Shown here: positions 48,520-60,724 of the stretch, in pieces
Position numbering within the stretch: position 1 is the stretch's first letter
Layout of the letters: every line of letters begins with the position of its first letter
From: Staphylococcus equorum
GTDB taxonomy: Bacteria; Bacillota; Bacilli; Staphylococcales; Staphylococcaceae
Direction of reading: 5' to 3'
Assembly: GCF_029531845.1 (NCBI RefSeq)
Contig: NZ_JAMBPV010000002.1
Coordinates: 186,001-250,000 of the forward strand
DNA: 64,000 nt
Translations under genes and position numbers: made by a program
The notes under the pieces: generated by a model
Database searches by the model: none
The model's input: the letters and a program-made list of their open reading frames with translations, nothing else
Told to the model about the DNA's origin: nothing

Positions 48520-49587
48520 CTACTTTTTAAAATATGTTAGAAAATCTGTAAAGGCATTTAGAAGTGTTGGTTTATCTATGTGTTTTACCACAGGATTGCC
48601 AATGCCATCCAATAATACCATTTGAACTCCTTGTTGATCATTTTTCTTATCTTTTAACATCAGCTGATATAAAGCTTCAAACTCAAATTCATTAATGATA
48701 TCTAGTGGGTAATTTAATGACACTAAATAATTAATATAATGAGATACATCAAAATCTCTATTTAAGACTTTATTAGCAACGATAAACTGATAAATAATAC
48801 CGATCATGACTGCATGGCCATGTGGAATTTTAAAATTATATTCAACTGCATGTCCAAATGTGTGACCTAAATTTAAAAATTTACGGACATTGGATTCTTT
48901 TTCATCTTTGACGATAATATTTAATTTCGTTTCGATACCTTTAAATAAATAATATTCAATTTCATTTAACGAAGCGAGTGCTGATTGATCAGGGTATTGC
49001 GATTCAATATTTTGCACAGCTTGTGTGTCACTCAACAGGGCATGTTTATAAACTTCTGCATAACCACTTAAAATTTCTCCATAAGGTAAAGTAGCTAAAA
49101 AGTTCAAATCATATATTACGGCATTAGGTCTATAAAAGGCACCTATTAAATTCTTGCCATGTTTAGAATTAATTCCCACTTTGCCACCTACACTTGAATC
49201 ATGTGCAAGAATCGTCGTTGGTACTTGAATAAAATCAACACCTCTTAGTAAGGTTGCAGCAAGGAATCCTGTAAAATCACCAGTAGCGCCTCCGCCTACT
49301 GCTAGTAAACAAGTATCTCGCGTTAATTGTTTACTGAGCAATACTTCAATCGTTTCTTCATAAAAGGATAATGATTTCGTTGCTTCACCAGAAGGAATGA
49401 TAAGTTTATGTGCGCCATATTCAGAAGTGATAAAGTCTATCGTTTCATTCCAATTATTATTTACCGTTTCATCAACAACCAACACAACATCTTTATAATT
49501 ATTTATATATTCATGTAATTGATTTAATGCATGGTGTTCTACAATAATTGGATAGTTATTGGATGTATAAGTAGTTTCTAATTTCAT
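48520..49587 (-). CDS. aroB: 3-Dehydroquinate synthase
   Basis: AroB converts DAHP to 3-dehydroquinate with NAD and a metal. The 355 residues have the NAD region VLVVDE...[33 protein letters not shown], the substrate/metal residues in [18 protein letters not shown], and [12 protein letters not shown]. It overlaps neither neighbour: aroA begins 9 bases on, and aroC ends about 38 bases before. Confidence 0.96.
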   Translation of the reverse strand: MKLETTYTSNNYPIIVEHHALNQLHEYINNYKDVVLVVDETVNNNWNETIDFITSEYGAHKLIIPSGEATKSLSFYEETIEVLLSKQLTRDTCLLAVGGGATGDFTGFLAATLLRGVDFIQVPTTILAHDSSVGGKVGINSKHGKNLIGAFYRPNAVIYDLNFLATLPYGEILSGYAEVYKHALLSDTQAVQNIESQYPDQSALASLNEIEYYLFKGIETKLNIIVKDEKESNVRKFLNLGHTFGHAVEYNFKIPHGHAVMIGIIYQFIVANKVLNRDFDVSHYINYLVSLNYPLDIINEFEFEALYQLMLKDKKNDQQGVQMVLLDGIGNPVVKHIDKPTLLNAFTDFLTYFKK

Positions 49588-49625
49588 ATGCTCACCTAGT
49601 TACTTCATAAATTTTAAATTGCTAC

Positions 49626-50792
49626 TTAGTATTCTATATTTAATAAACGACGTTCATCAATCTGTGATTTTAATTGATCAATATGATTACTTTGGAATTC
49701 TTCAAGTAATGCTTTTGCAATTTCAAATGCTACGACATTCTCAACTACAACACTTGCCGCAGGTACAGCACAGCTGTCAGAACGCTCAATAGAAGCTTTA
49801 AATGATTCTTTTGTATTAATATCAACAGAGTTAAGCGGTTTGTAAAGTGTTGGTATTGGTTTCATTACACCGTTAACTACGATAGGCATACCATTAGACA
49901 TACCACCTTCAAAGCCACCTAAGTGATTCGAACCTCTGTAGTAACCTTTCGTAGTATCGTACAAAATTTCATCTTGAATTTCACTACCTGGTTTTTCAGC
50001 TGCTTTGAAGCCTTCACCAAAGCTTACACCTTTAAATGCATTAATACTTACAACGCCTTGAGCAATTCTACCATCAAGCTTACGATCGTAATGGACATAG
50101 CTACCAATACCTACTGGTAAGCCTTCAACGATTGTTTGCACTACGCCGCCGATTGTATCGCCTGCTTTTTTAGCTGAGTCAATTTTATCGCGAATTTCTT
50201 GAGCTATCTCATCATTTACAACACGAACATCATTTTTATCGATATTAGCTTTAATTGTTTCAAGATCATACTCGGTATCATCTTTGATGCCACCAATTTC
50301 AACCACTCTACTATAAAAGTTAATATCTAGTTGTTTTAATAAAATTTTAGAAACTGCACCTACTGCAACACGTGCAGCAGTTTCTCTTGCTGAAGAACGT
50401 TCTAAAACGTTTCTTAAATCTCTATGATTGTATTTCATACCACCAATTAAATCAGCATGGCCTGGACGTGGTTTGGTAATCACACGTTTCATGTTGTCTT
50501 GGTCTTCTTCACTAATTGGATCAGCACCCATAATTTTCTTCCAATGCGTAAAATCATCATTTGTAACAATCAATGTGATTGGACTACCTAAAGTATAGCC
50601 ATTACGTACACCTGAGACAATTTCAACTGCATCCTTTTCAATTTGCATACGACGACCTCTACCGTAACCGCCTTGTCGTTTAAACATTTCTTCGTTAATA
50701 TCTGATACGTTGATTTCTAAATTTGCTGGTACACCTTCAATAATTACAGTTAACTGTGGCCCATGTGATTCACCAGAAGTTAAATATCTCAT
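49626..50792 (-). CDS. aroC: Chorismate synthase
   Basis: AroC forms chorismate from EPSP with reduced flavin as cofactor. The 388 residues carry the standard signatures: GESHGPQL at the start, [35 protein letters not shown], and [23 protein letters not shown] near the end. It is the first gene of an aroC-aroB-aroA transcript, although it catalyses the last of the three steps. Confidence 0.97.
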   Translation of the reverse strand: MRYLTSGESHGPQLTVIIEGVPANLEINVSDINEEMFKRQGGYGRGRRMQIEKDAVEIVSGVRNGYTLGSPITLIVTNDDFTHWKKIMGADPISEEDQDNMKRVITKPRPGHADLIGGMKYNHRDLRNVLERSSARETAARVAVGAVSKILLKQLDINFYSRVVEIGGIKDDTEYDLETIKANIDKNDVRVVNDEIAQEIRDKIDSAKKAGDTIGGVVQTIVEGLPVGIGSYVHYDRKLDGRIAQGVVSINAFKGVSFGEGFKAAEKPGSEIQDEILYDTTKGYYRGSNHLGGFEGGMSNGMPIVVNGVMKPIPTLYKPLNSVDINTKESFKASIERSDSCAVPAASVVVENVVAFEIAKALLEEFQSNHIDQLKSQIDERRLLNIEY

Positions 50793-50996
50793 ACTTTTCC
50801 CACTCCGTTCCTTTAGTACTTTAAATTATAATATTCTCTATATCTTATCACATTCAATTGTTCAAATTAACAGAAAAATTTACAAATATTGAATCTTATG
50901 AAAACTTCTATGATTTAAGTGTAACATTCGAATATTTTTTATAGTAAGAACTTTTGATTTTATATAGAAATACTATCATTTTTCAGTAGTATCTAC
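50793..50996. other. Upstream region of the aro operon
   Basis: This AT-rich region must contain the aroC promoter. I could not choose a clear -35/-10 pair and saw no gene or stable hairpin. Confidence 0.3.
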
Positions 50997-51060
50997 TACT
51001 TGAGAGCGGAACAGAAATTAGAATTTAAAATTTGATTTCGTATTCTCGCTTCCCCAAGTA
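50997..51060. repeat. Degenerate staphylococcal dispersed hairpin repeat
   Basis: TACTTG (50997-51002) and CAAGTA (51055-51060) enclose AGCG/CGCT and an ACAGAAAT...TTTCG core. The arrangement resembles the common S. aureus intergenic element with GGGACAGAAAT and CCCAACTTG arms. It is partly decayed. The likely class comes from pattern memory, not an alignment. Confidence 0.5.
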
Positions 51061-51177
51061 CTTTATAGATAACAGTCAGCTGATGTATCATCTATAATTT
51101 ACATTTACACGATAGAATGTCGTATTAATCTCCAGACTCACTTTAGCGTTTTAATGGACGCTATGCTATAGGATAAA

Positions 51178-51219
51178 TAAAAAAGCTAACTGAATTAATT
51201 AAATTTCAGTTAGCTTTTT
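51178..51219. terminator. Bidirectional terminator downstream of ndk
   Basis: AAAAGCTAACTGAA (51181-51194) pairs perfectly over 14 bp with TTCAGTTAGCTTTT (51205-51218). It mainly serves ndk on the minus strand. Confidence 0.88.
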
Positions 51220-51269
51220 ATATCATAATATTGAATTATTATAAAGGATATGATTTATTGAAGTTAAAA

Positions 51270-51719
51270 TTATTCGTATAACCATGCTTCACGTGATCCA
51301 GTATAATCACTTAATTCTTCAGCTTTAAACCAAAGGTTAATTTCTTTTTTAGCTGATTCTACCGAGTCTGAACCATGAATGATGTTTCTGCCTACTGTTA
51401 AACCTAAGTCTCCTCTAATCGTGCCTGGTGTAGCTTCAGATGGATTAGTTTTACCAATAATATGACGCGAAATATTAACTGCATCTTCCCCTTCAACTAC
51501 CATAGCAAATACTGGTGCAGAAGTGATGAAGCTAATCAATTTGTTATAGAACGGTTTATCTGTGTGTTCTGCATAATGTTCTTCTGCAAGTGACTGTGGT
51601 ACAGTCATGAATTTACCGCCTACAAGTTTTAGTCCTTTACGTTCAATACGAGAAATAATTTCTCCTATTAAATTGCGTTGTACCGCGTCTGGTTTTATCA
51701 TTAGAAATGTTCTTTCCAT
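51270..51719 (-). CDS. ndk: Nucleoside diphosphate kinase
   Basis: Ndk passes phosphate from NTPs to NDPs through a phosphohistidine. The 149 residues have the family start ([21 protein letters not shown]) and catalytic His115 in NIIHGSDS. A strong cre-like site lies about 110-130 bases upstream. It is monocistronic: a terminator follows, and hepT ends 141 bases upstream. Confidence 0.97.
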   Translation of the reverse strand: MERTFLMIKPDAVQRNLIGEIISRIERKGLKLVGGKFMTVPQSLAEEHYAEHTDKPFYNKLISFITSAPVFAMVVEGEDAVNISRHIIGKTNPSEATPGTIRGDLGLTVGRNIIHGSDSVESAKKEINLWFKAEELSDYTGSREAWLYE

Positions 51720-51829
51720 AATGTGTTAATCCCCCTGTTTGTTATGTATCAATTGTACAGTAATAATGTACGTGAAGTATGTATCAATAAAATATTATGT
51801 TTTGAGATACATTAATATATTAACAGGTA

Positions 51830-51846
51830 ATTAAAGCGCTTTCAAT
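51830..51846 (-). promoter_or_regulatory. cre-like site between hepT and ndk
   Basis: ATTAAAGCGCTTTCAAT contains the palindrome AAAGCGCTTT and departs from the cre consensus WTGNAARCGNWWWCAWW at a single position. It lies between the hepT stop and the ndk start, 111-127 bases upstream of ndk. Catabolite control of ndk is inferred only. Confidence 0.5.
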
Positions 51847-51860
51847 GCTTTTCATGTAAC

Positions 51861-52814
51861 TTATGCATTTCTTTTTCCAACTTTTTTAATTAATCTCTTA
51901 AATAATGGTTTAGCAGCTTCGCTCTCCAATTGATTAAGTAGGTTTAACGCTTTATCTAAATATTTATCACTGATTATTTGTGATTGTTGTATAACATCGG
52001 ATGATTGAATGCGTTGGATACAATAGTCAAACGTTTCTTGATCTGTGTCAGGAGTAAGTTGTCGTATCTGTGCTTTGAATTCTGGGTGCCTTCTCATTTC
52101 TAATAATACAGGTAAAGTAAAGTGACCGTTCATCAAATCACTACCAACTGGTTTCCCTAGTTTTTTTTCTGTACTTGTAAAATCGAGAATATCATCAACG
52201 ATTTGAAAACTCATGCCAATGTAATGGCCAATCATTTTTAAATTGTGAACTGTTTTCAGATCTGCACCAGAAGCAATCGCACCTACTTCTGTAGATAATT
52301 GTATCAGTAATGCTGTTTTGCGATTAATTCTACGCAAATAACTTGTGATTGTTTGATAACCATTGAATTGATCTTGGAATTGAAATAGTTCACCCATGCA
52401 TACTTCAACGATTGCGCTTGAAATCAGCGAATGAATACGGTTATCTTCAATATTTGAAATATGTTCAAGGCCAGATGCGAGTAAAAAGTTCCCAGCAAGG
52501 ATAGCAGTATTTTGATCCCATCTTTTAGCTATAGTTAAGCTTCCTCGACGTTTATCACTCTTATCTACGACATCATCGTGAACTAAAGTTGCCATGTGAA
52601 TTAATTCAAGTGCAACAGCTACTCGATAAACATCCTCATTCATTTCTATACCAAATTGGCTACTTAAAATTACAAAGGCAGGTCTAACGCGTTTGCCACC
52701 TGAAGAAAACAAATGATAAGAAGCATCTTCTAGTACTTTATCATTGCTTTTAAGAGATTGTTCTAATCGCTTTTCGATTTTTTTTATTTCACTATTCATG
52801 TTTAACTTTGACAC
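51861..52814 (-). CDS. hepT: Heptaprenyl diphosphate synthase component II
   Basis: HepT is the catalytic subunit that, with HepS, builds the isoprenoid side chain of menaquinone. Two Asp-rich motifs are present: DDVVDKSD (first, after ELIHMATLVH) and DDILDFT (second). GGKRVRPAFVIL and the KTALLIQLSTEVGA helix are typical. GTG at 52814 (SKLNMNSEIKK) fits AAAGGTGA 5-6 bases before it and the S. aureus N terminus; a longer ATG frame reaches 52838. menG lies between it and hepS. Confidence 0.94.
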   Translation of the reverse strand: MSKLNMNSEIKKIEKRLEQSLKSNDKVLEDASYHLFSSGGKRVRPAFVILSSQFGIEMNEDVYRVAVALELIHMATLVHDDVVDKSDKRRGSLTIAKRWDQNTAILAGNFLLASGLEHISNIEDNRIHSLISSAIVEVCMGELFQFQDQFNGYQTITSYLRRINRKTALLIQLSTEVGAIASGADLKTVHNLKMIGHYIGMSFQIVDDILDFTSTEKKLGKPVGSDLMNGHFTLPVLLEMRRHPEFKAQIRQLTPDTDQETFDYCIQRIQSSDVIQQSQIISDKYLDKALNLLNQLESEAAKPLFKRLIKKVGKRNA

Positions 52815-52840
52815 GTTAATCACCTTTGGTTGATTCATTT

Positions 52841-53542
52841 TTATTTATAGCCAAGGTGCATCGCTGCAACGCCACCTGTAAAGCTACGTATTTTTATGTT
52901 ACTGAAACCTGCTTGACCAAACAGACGTTTTAATTTTTCTTTGTCTGGAAAATCAAAAGTAGATTGTTGTAACCATTCATACTCATCTTTGGATTTTGCA
53001 AAAACTTTACCAAAAATAGGCATTACAAATTTAAAATAGAGTTTATAACCCTGTTTGAATATTGGCGTTGTTGGTTGGCTAGTTTCTAAACAAACAACCA
53101 TACCACCAGGTTTAAGTACTCTGTATAATTCTTTAAGTGTAGCTAGATAGTCAGGTACATTACGTAAGCCAAAACCAATAGTCACATAATCAAACTCATT
53201 GTCTTCAAATGGCAGATTCATTGCATCACCATGTACAAGTTGTATATTATGCATATCTTTTGTTTTACCTTTGCCAACTTCGAGCATGTTTTCACTGAAA
53301 TCTACACCTATAACTTCACCAGTTGGTCCTACAGCCTTACTAAGTGAGATAGACCAATCAGCAGTACCACAACATACATCTAAAGCTCTGCTACCAGGTT
53401 TAACGTTCATCTCTTTCATAACACGTTTTCTCCATGTCTTATGCTGCTCAAAGCTAATAATGTTATTTAGGCGATCATATTTTCCAGAAATGTTTTGAAA
53501 AACGTCATGTACTTGTTCTTTTTTTGCTTTATTATCTGCCAT
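52841..53542 (-). CDS. menG: Demethylmenaquinone methyltransferase
   Basis: MenG (UbiE family) methylates demethylmenaquinone to menaquinone. The 233 residues show class I SAM motifs: [24 protein letters not shown] and the family signature [14 protein letters not shown]. The end, [13 protein letters not shown], is typical. It is flanked by hepT and hepS, so the operon makes and finishes the side chain and ring of menaquinone. Confidence 0.96.
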   Translation of the reverse strand: MADNKAKKEQVHDVFQNISGKYDRLNNIISFEQHKTWRKRVMKEMNVKPGSRALDVCCGTADWSISLSKAVGPTGEVIGVDFSENMLEVGKGKTKDMHNIQLVHGDAMNLPFEDNEFDYVTIGFGLRNVPDYLATLKELYRVLKPGGMVVCLETSQPTTPIFKQGYKLYFKFVMPIFGKVFAKSKDEYEWLQQSTFDFPDKEKLKRLFGQAGFSNIKIRSFTGGVAAMHLGYK

Positions 53543-53548
53543 AGTTAA

Positions 53549-54118
53549 TTACCTCTTTTTTGAATGTATTTCAGACTTTATTTCACCTAAAAATGTAATT
53601 AATTCATTTTTAGAAAATTTACTTAAATAAGAAGGATGCTTTTCAGCTAAGTTCGCTAATAATTTATCATTGATTGAGTCAAGATTGGCATCAGGAGCAA
53701 AATGTTGAATTGTAATGCGCGGAAATAGGTTTTCAACTTTTAATATATATTGACTGATGTTCTCTTTAGTAAGTGCATCGTGATGTATTGACGACTTTAT
53801 TTCATTCACTTCAACGATTGCTGCACTAATTTCTTTTTGATAAGTTGGAGCGTTTAACTTTGCTAATAATGTATAAAAATGTGCGCTCAATAAGTCACCA
53901 ATTAAAATAGACTTTTTAGACGATAACGTTGTAGAAACTTCGTCTAAATGACGCATCGCAGTATCTATTGTGAGGCAAGCTAATCTAGCTTCTTCAGGGA
54001 TATCATATGAATCGAGAATTTGAGCTAAGTTTTCATCAATGTCTATAGATTCAAAATGATGTATACCTTTAAGTCGATGTACAATTTGTTTTTCTAATAT
54101 GCTTAATGTCGTTTCCAT
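53549..54118 (-). CDS. hepS: Heptaprenyl diphosphate synthase component I
   Basis: HepS is the small regulatory partner of HepT. It has about 189 helical residues with no Asp-rich motif. Weak family conservation is seen in ARLACLTIDTAMRHLDEVS and LIGDLLSAHFYTLLAKL. ATG at 54118 follows GAGGTG by 5 bases and is preferred over a GTG two codons earlier. Position at the head of hepS-menG-hepT supports the call. Confidence 0.9.
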   Translation of the reverse strand: METTLSILEKQIVHRLKGIHHFESIDIDENLAQILDSYDIPEEARLACLTIDTAMRHLDEVSTTLSSKKSILIGDLLSAHFYTLLAKLNAPTYQKEISAAIVEVNEIKSSIHHDALTKENISQYILKVENLFPRITIQHFAPDANLDSINDKLLANLAEKHPSYLSKFSKNELITFLGEIKSEIHSKKR

Positions 54119-54124
54119 GTTCAC

Positions 54125-54414
54125 ACCTCACGTTATTATCCATATACATATTAACATTATATAGAGAAAAATAAAATCAACGATAGTTAAAGCGGTAAAT
54201 ATTTATGTATGATGTATTTGTATTAATACATTTTTAGTGCAATGAAACATTTAAAATTTCGATTTATGTATGTATAATTTAATTGATATTAAGCATTGTG
54301 ACTATTGACTATTACAATATTTAATTTATATCACCGTTATATCGAATGATATCATATTAAGTATAAATAAATGCAGATTGTTTAACGTTCTTAGATTAAA
54401 AATGTATATAAAAA
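54125..54414. other. AT-rich intergenic region, hepS side
   Basis: It must contain the hepS promoter on the minus strand. Short repeats of TATTAATACA and TGTAT were seen but no gene. No convincing regulator site was identified. Confidence 0.3.
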
Positions 54415-54443
54415 AGAAAAAGCCCCTTATAAAAGGGCTTTAG
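54415..54443 (-). terminator. Terminator of hup
   Basis: AAAGCCC (54419-54425) pairs with GGGCTTT (54435-54441). The A run at 54405-54420 gives the U-rich tail on the minus strand. Confidence 0.85.
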
Positions 54444-54456
54444 TTTTAGTAAAGAA

Positions 54457-54729
54457 TTATTTAACTGCGTCTTTTAATGCTTTACCAGCTTTGAATGCTG
54501 GAACTTTGCTTGCAGGGATATCAATTTCTTTACCTGTTTGTGGGTTACGGCCTTTACGAGCAGCACGTTCGCGTACTTCGAAGTTACCGAATCCAATTAA
54601 TTGTACTTTTTCACCTTTAGAAAGTGATGATTGAATTGATTCGAATACTGCATCTACAGCTAAACCAGCTTCTTTTTTAGTTAAATCAGCTTGTTCTGCA
54701 ACAGCATTGATTAAATCTGTCTTGTTCAT
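54457..54729 (-). CDS. hup: DNA-binding protein HU
   Basis: HU compacts and bends DNA. ATG at 54729 after GGGAGGTG gives 90 residues, the usual HU length; the longer frame upstream has no support. [29 protein letters not shown] and [41 protein letters not shown] fit fully. It appears monocistronic with its own terminator. Confidence 0.97.
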   Translation of the reverse strand: MNKTDLINAVAEQADLTKKEAGLAVDAVFESIQSSLSKGEKVQLIGFGNFEVRERAARKGRNPQTGKEIDIPASKVPAFKAGKALKDAVK

Positions 54730-54897
54730 TATGAATTCACCTCCCCTAGGGTTTATAATGATACTTAATATCATTATGGTATGACTTTAACACAACGAAT
54801 ACTGCAACTGCAATGATTTATGCGCAGAAAACGTTGAAATAATAGGATTTTAACAACAAATTGCTATATATTTGTTAAAAAGTGTAATAATGCTTAT

Positions 54898-55896
54898 CTA
54901 TTCTGATTTTTTGCCACGACCCATAAGATCCCTAACACTCTCATCTACAGGTCTATTTTCAAATAAAACGCTATAAAGTGCATTAGTTATTGGCATTTCA
55001 ACATTTTGCGCTTTTGCTAAATGATAAACTGATTTTGTGGTATATACACCTTCGACAACCATATCCATTTCATCTAACGCTTTGTCTAATGATTTTCCTT
55101 CACCTAATTTAAATCCTAAAGTGTAGTTTCTAGAATGCGTAGATGTACATGTGACGATTAAGTCGCCAATGCCTCCTAAACCTAAGAAAGTTATAGGGTC
55201 AGCACCTAGTTTTTCACCTAAACGGCTAATTTCAGCTAAACCTCTCGTCATGAGTGCTGCTTTAGCATTGTCGCCGAAGCCCATACCTGAGATTACACCA
55301 CTTGCTACAGCGATGATATTTTTTAATGCGCCACCTAATTCAACGCCTATAAGATCGTCATTTGTGTAGACACGTAAGTAATCATTCATGAATAAGTCTT
55401 GTGTTAATTTACTTACTTCGGGTGACTTGGAAGATGCAGCAACTGTCGTTGGTTGTTTGATGACAACTTCTTCTGCATGACTTGGTCCTGATAATACACC
55501 GATACCTGCATTATGTTCTGCTGAAATAGAATCCTCTAACATTTCAGAAACACGTTTATAAGTATCATTTTCTATTCCTTTTGCTACATGTATAAATGTT
55601 TTTGGAGCTAATAAAAGTGAATCAATTTCGCTTGCTACTGCTCTCATTGCTTTTGTAGGCAATGCCATTAAAAAGACTTCAGAAAAATCTATAGCAGCTT
55701 TAATATCTAATGTTGCTTTTATTGAGTCATTGATCTTAGCTGTTTTTAGATATTTACTATTGATATGTTGTTCATTAATTTCATTAATTGTTTGTTCATT
55801 TTTGCCCCACATCAATACTTGGTGTCCATTTTCAGCTAAAACATTTGCTAAAGCTGTACCGAAACTTCCTGTACCAAAGACTGTTACTTTAGACAT
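54898..55896 (-). CDS. gpsA: Glycerol-3-phosphate dehydrogenase (NAD(P))
   Basis: GpsA reduces dihydroxyacetone phosphate to sn-glycerol 3-phosphate for phospholipid synthesis. The 332 residues have the nucleotide-binding loop [29 protein letters not shown], catalytic Lys in [17 protein letters not shown] and [13 protein letters not shown]. It follows der by 18 bases. Confidence 0.97.
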   Translation of the reverse strand: MSKVTVFGTGSFGTALANVLAENGHQVLMWGKNEQTINEINEQHINSKYLKTAKINDSIKATLDIKAAIDFSEVFLMALPTKAMRAVASEIDSLLLAPKTFIHVAKGIENDTYKRVSEMLEDSISAEHNAGIGVLSGPSHAEEVVIKQPTTVAASSKSPEVSKLTQDLFMNDYLRVYTNDDLIGVELGGALKNIIAVASGVISGMGFGDNAKAALMTRGLAEISRLGEKLGADPITFLGLGGIGDLIVTCTSTHSRNYTLGFKLGEGKSLDKALDEMDMVVEGVYTTKSVYHLAKAQNVEMPITNALYSVLFENRPVDESVRDLMGRGKKSE

Positions 55897-55914
55897 GAAT
55901 ATCTCCTCCGATAA

Positions 55915-57225
55915 TTAATTTCTCTTTCTAGGTATAATATGCACGGGCGTGCCTTCAAAACCAAATGCTGCTCTGATTTGATTTTCCAAATAACGTTTAT
56001 AAGAAAAGTGCATTAATTCTACATCATTTACAAATACGATAAAGGTTGGTGGTTCAATTGCTACCTGCGTAGTATAGAATACGTTCAATCTACGACCTTT
56101 ATCAGTCGGAGTTGGGTTCATAGAAATAGCGTCGGTAATTACTTCATTTAAAGTTGAACTCTTAACGCGTTTTTTATGGTTTTCACTGGCTTGTGTAATA
56201 TATGGGAATAACGTTCTAAGTCGTTGACTTTCTTTTGCAGAAACAAAGGCAACTTCAGCGTAATCTAAGAATTGGAATTCTTTACGAACTTCATCTTTGA
56301 ATTTTTTCATAGTATTAGTTTCTTTATCAACTGTATCCCATTTGTTTACCACGATTACAATTGCTTTACCTTCTTCATGAGCATACCCTGCCACGCGTTT
56401 ATCTTGTTCGATGATACCTTGCTCAGCATCAATAACAATTAAAATAACGTTTGAACGTTCTATTGCTTTAAGGGCACGTAATACAGAATATTTTTCTGTA
56501 TTTTCATATACTTTCCCTTTTTTACGCATACCTGCTGTATCGATTAAGACATAGTCCTGATCGTCATAAGTATATTCAGTATCGACTGCATCACGTGTTG
56601 TTCCTGCTACGTTAGAAACGATAACACGTTCTTCACCTAGTATTGCATTAACTAAGCTAGATTTACCAACATTTGGACGTCCGATAATTGATAAACGAAT
56701 TGTGTCATCATCATATGGATCAGGTTCTTCTTCTTTAAAGTGTTTTACAACTTCATCTAAAAGATCACCTAGTCCTAAACCATGCGAACCAGAAATCGGA
56801 TAAGGGTCGCCAAAACCAAGAGCATAGAAATCATAGATTTCATTTCTCATTTCTGGATTATCCACTTTATTTACTGCTAAAACAACAGGTTTTTTTGATT
56901 TATATAACATTTGAGCTACAACTTGGTCACTTTGTGTTAAACCTTCTCGTACATTGACCATAAAAATAATGACATCAGATTCATCAATTGCAATTTCTGC
57001 TTGTGCTCTGATTTGTGTTTGGAATGGCGCGTCACCAATTTCAATACCACCTGTATCGATGACGTTAAAATCATGTGTTAACCATTCGCCTGATGAATAA
57101 ATTCTGTCTCGAGTCACACCGGGTGTATCTTCTACGATAGATACACGTTCACCTACGACTCTATTGAAAATTGTAGATTTGCCTACATTTGGCCTGCCTA
57201 CAATTGCTACTATAGGTTTAGTCAT
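55915..57225 (-). CDS. der: Ribosome assembly GTPase Der
   Basis: Der (EngA) is an essential 50S assembly GTPase with two GTPase domains. P-loops GRPNVGKST (about 9-17) and GRPNVGKSS (about 183-191) are seen, with DTGG and DTAG switches. A KH-like domain follows, ending [15 protein letters not shown] at 57225 gives 436 residues and follows AGGAAG by about 6 bases. It overlaps no neighbour; the gap to gpsA is 18 bases. Confidence 0.97.
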   Translation of the reverse strand: MTKPIVAIVGRPNVGKSTIFNRVVGERVSIVEDTPGVTRDRIYSSGEWLTHDFNVIDTGGIEIGDAPFQTQIRAQAEIAIDESDVIIFMVNVREGLTQSDQVVAQMLYKSKKPVVLAVNKVDNPEMRNEIYDFYALGFGDPYPISGSHGLGLGDLLDEVVKHFKEEEPDPYDDDTIRLSIIGRPNVGKSSLVNAILGEERVIVSNVAGTTRDAVDTEYTYDDQDYVLIDTAGMRKKGKVYENTEKYSVLRALKAIERSNVILIVIDAEQGIIEQDKRVAGYAHEEGKAIVIVVNKWDTVDKETNTMKKFKDEVRKEFQFLDYAEVAFVSAKESQRLRTLFPYITQASENHKKRVKSSTLNEVITDAISMNPTPTDKGRRLNVFYTTQVAIEPPTFIVFVNDVELMHFSYKRYLENQIRAAFGFEGTPVHIIPRKRN

Positions 57226-57353
57226 AACTAACTTCCTCTCTTTTTTAATCTCTATAATTCTATCATAAGGGGTAAACAAATCAAAAGAAATATTTAATCT
57301 GTACTAATATTATTAGGTTAGTTTAAAAAAATGATTTTAGAGATTACATAAAA

Positions 57354-57390
57354 ATAAATCTTGTCCTAAATAGATGTTAGGACAAGATTT
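57354..57390 (-). terminator. Terminator of rpsA
   Basis: AAATCTTGTCCTAA (57356-57369) pairs perfectly with TTAGGACAAGATTT (57377-57390). A's at 57350-57358 give the U tract on the minus strand. Confidence 0.85.
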
Positions 57391-57413
57391 AAAATTAGTG
57401 TTAAATTTATACG

Positions 57414-58595
57414 TTAAAACTTGAAGTCTTTTAATTTATCTCCGAAAACATCACCTAAAGTAGGATTGTCATCATCGTCAGAACCACTTTCTAAGTAAGA
57501 TTTCGTAGTGGCACTGTCACTTTCGACGACATTTTCTGAAGGTAACGTTGCTTTAATAGATAATGAAATGCGTTCTTTTTCTACGTCGACACCTAGTACT
57601 TTGACGCCTACTACTTCTCCAGGTTCTAATACTTCGCTTGGTGAAGCGATGTGAGTATGTCTTATTTCAGAAATGTGTACTAAACCTTGAACGCCTGGTT
57701 TGATTTCAACAAAGGCACCGAAGTTAGTTAGTCTAACAACTGTTCCTTCGATGACATCACCTTCGTTAAACTCACCTTTTATTGATTCAAATGGGCTTGG
57801 TAAAGTATCTTTAATTGATAATGAAATACGTTCCGAATCTCTATCAACTGATTTTACTTTTACATTAACTGTATCCCCAATAGATACTACGTCTTCTGGA
57901 GATTTAACGTGTTCATGCGATAATTCAGAAACGTGAACAAGTCCGTCTACGCCACCGATATCTACAAAAGCACCAAAGTTAGTTAAGCGTGCAACTTTAC
58001 CTTCGATAATATCGCCTTCATTAAGCGAACTTAATAAATCGTCTTTTTTCTCTGCATTTTCTAATGCCTCTACAGCTTTACGACTAAGAATGACACGATT
58101 ATTAGCTGGATCTAGTTCTTCTACTTTTAGTTTAAGAACTTGTCCTTCGAAATCAGAGAAATCTTCAATGAAGTCTGTTGAAATTAATGAAGCTGGAACA
58201 AACCCTCTTTGACCAACATCGACAACTAAACCACCTTTTACTACTTCAGTGACTTTAGCTTCAATAGTTTTATTGTTGTCTAATTGTTCTTGTAAAAATT
58301 CATATGATTTTTCTGTTTCAAGTTGACGTTTAGAAAGAATATAAGCACCTGTCTCATTTTCTTCATCGTACTCTACTTTTGTAACATATGCACCAATTTC
58401 ATCACCAACTTTGACAGCATCACCTGGATTGTCTATATGATGCGTAGAAAGTTGACTAATAGGGATGATACCATTAAATTTAGCACCATTAACGTTCACA
58501 ATCACTTGTTTTTCATCAATTTCTTGAATCTCACCAGTAACTGTATCCCCTTCTTTAATTTCTTTGATCATTGATTCGTTGAATTCTTCAGTCAT
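57414..58595 (-). CDS. rpsA: S1-domain protein, 30S ribosomal protein S1 homologue
   Basis: The 393 residues contain four S1 RNA-binding repeats (about 17-88, 105-172, 190-260 and 276-346; e.g. GFVPASLI, GLVHVSELSHEH and GLVHISEIRH), unlike the six of E. coli S1. The tail is acidic. The Firmicute protein may bind mRNA without being a stable ribosome part. It lies between cmk and der, the usual place. Confidence 0.95.
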   Translation of the reverse strand: MTEEFNESMIKEIKEGDTVTGEIQEIDEKQVIVNVNGAKFNGIIPISQLSTHHIDNPGDAVKVGDEIGAYVTKVEYDEENETGAYILSKRQLETEKSYEFLQEQLDNNKTIEAKVTEVVKGGLVVDVGQRGFVPASLISTDFIEDFSDFEGQVLKLKVEELDPANNRVILSRKAVEALENAEKKDDLLSSLNEGDIIEGKVARLTNFGAFVDIGGVDGLVHVSELSHEHVKSPEDVVSIGDTVNVKVKSVDRDSERISLSIKDTLPSPFESIKGEFNEGDVIEGTVVRLTNFGAFVEIKPGVQGLVHISEIRHTHIASPSEVLEPGEVVGVKVLGVDVEKERISLSIKATLPSENVVESDSATTKSYLESGSDDDDNPTLGDVFGDKLKDFKF

Positions 58596-58902
58596 CTTGT
58601 CTGCCTCCTTATTACACTACATAATTATAACATCTTATAAACTGACAGAATTGTCAAGAAATTCCTCTTTATTATAGGAATTCAAATTCTATTTGTTAAA
58701 AAGTTGTAAAATCAGGGTTTCTAGTTAACTAAAGCTTTGAAATTTTCACCTAAAATTTACATTTATTTATATATATGCAGATCTAATTGATATAAAAATG
58801 TACTTTATTTATATACCCTATATTAGTTATTATATAACCTTTTTACACAATTTAAAAAGAAACGGCATTATAATACGCTGTATTTATAAAAAAACTATTA
58901 TT
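58596..58902. other. Upstream region of rpsA and end of cmk
   Basis: On the minus strand TTGACA (58654-58649) and TATAAT (58626-58621) lie 22 bp apart, too far for a classic promoter but each near rpsA. A weak palindrome at 58863-58882 (ACGGC...GCTGT) may end cmk. No gene was seen. Confidence 0.4.
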
Positions 58903-60615
<1,713 letters not shown>

Positions 60616-60666
60616 TAATTTTCGAAAATTAAATGCTTTTATTATGTGGAATTTATGACTAGTATT

Positions 60667-60720
60667 ATAACAAACTAGAGGCTGAGATATATATTGATAT
60701 CTCAGCCTCTAGTTTGTTAT
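60667..60720. terminator. Bidirectional terminator, 24-bp perfect stem
   Basis: 60667-60690 pairs perfectly with 60697-60720 around ATATTG. GAGGCTGAGA/TCTCAGCCTC core stems are common in staphylococcal intergenic terminators. It separates the convergent ansA and ypdA. Confidence 0.88.
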
Positions 60721-60724
60721 ATTT

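Noticed and set aside
60617-60634. CodY-like palindrome AATTTTCGAAAATT after ansA
   Set aside because: It is one base shorter than the CodY motif and lies between a stop codon and a terminator, where regulation of ansA or ypdA is unlikely.
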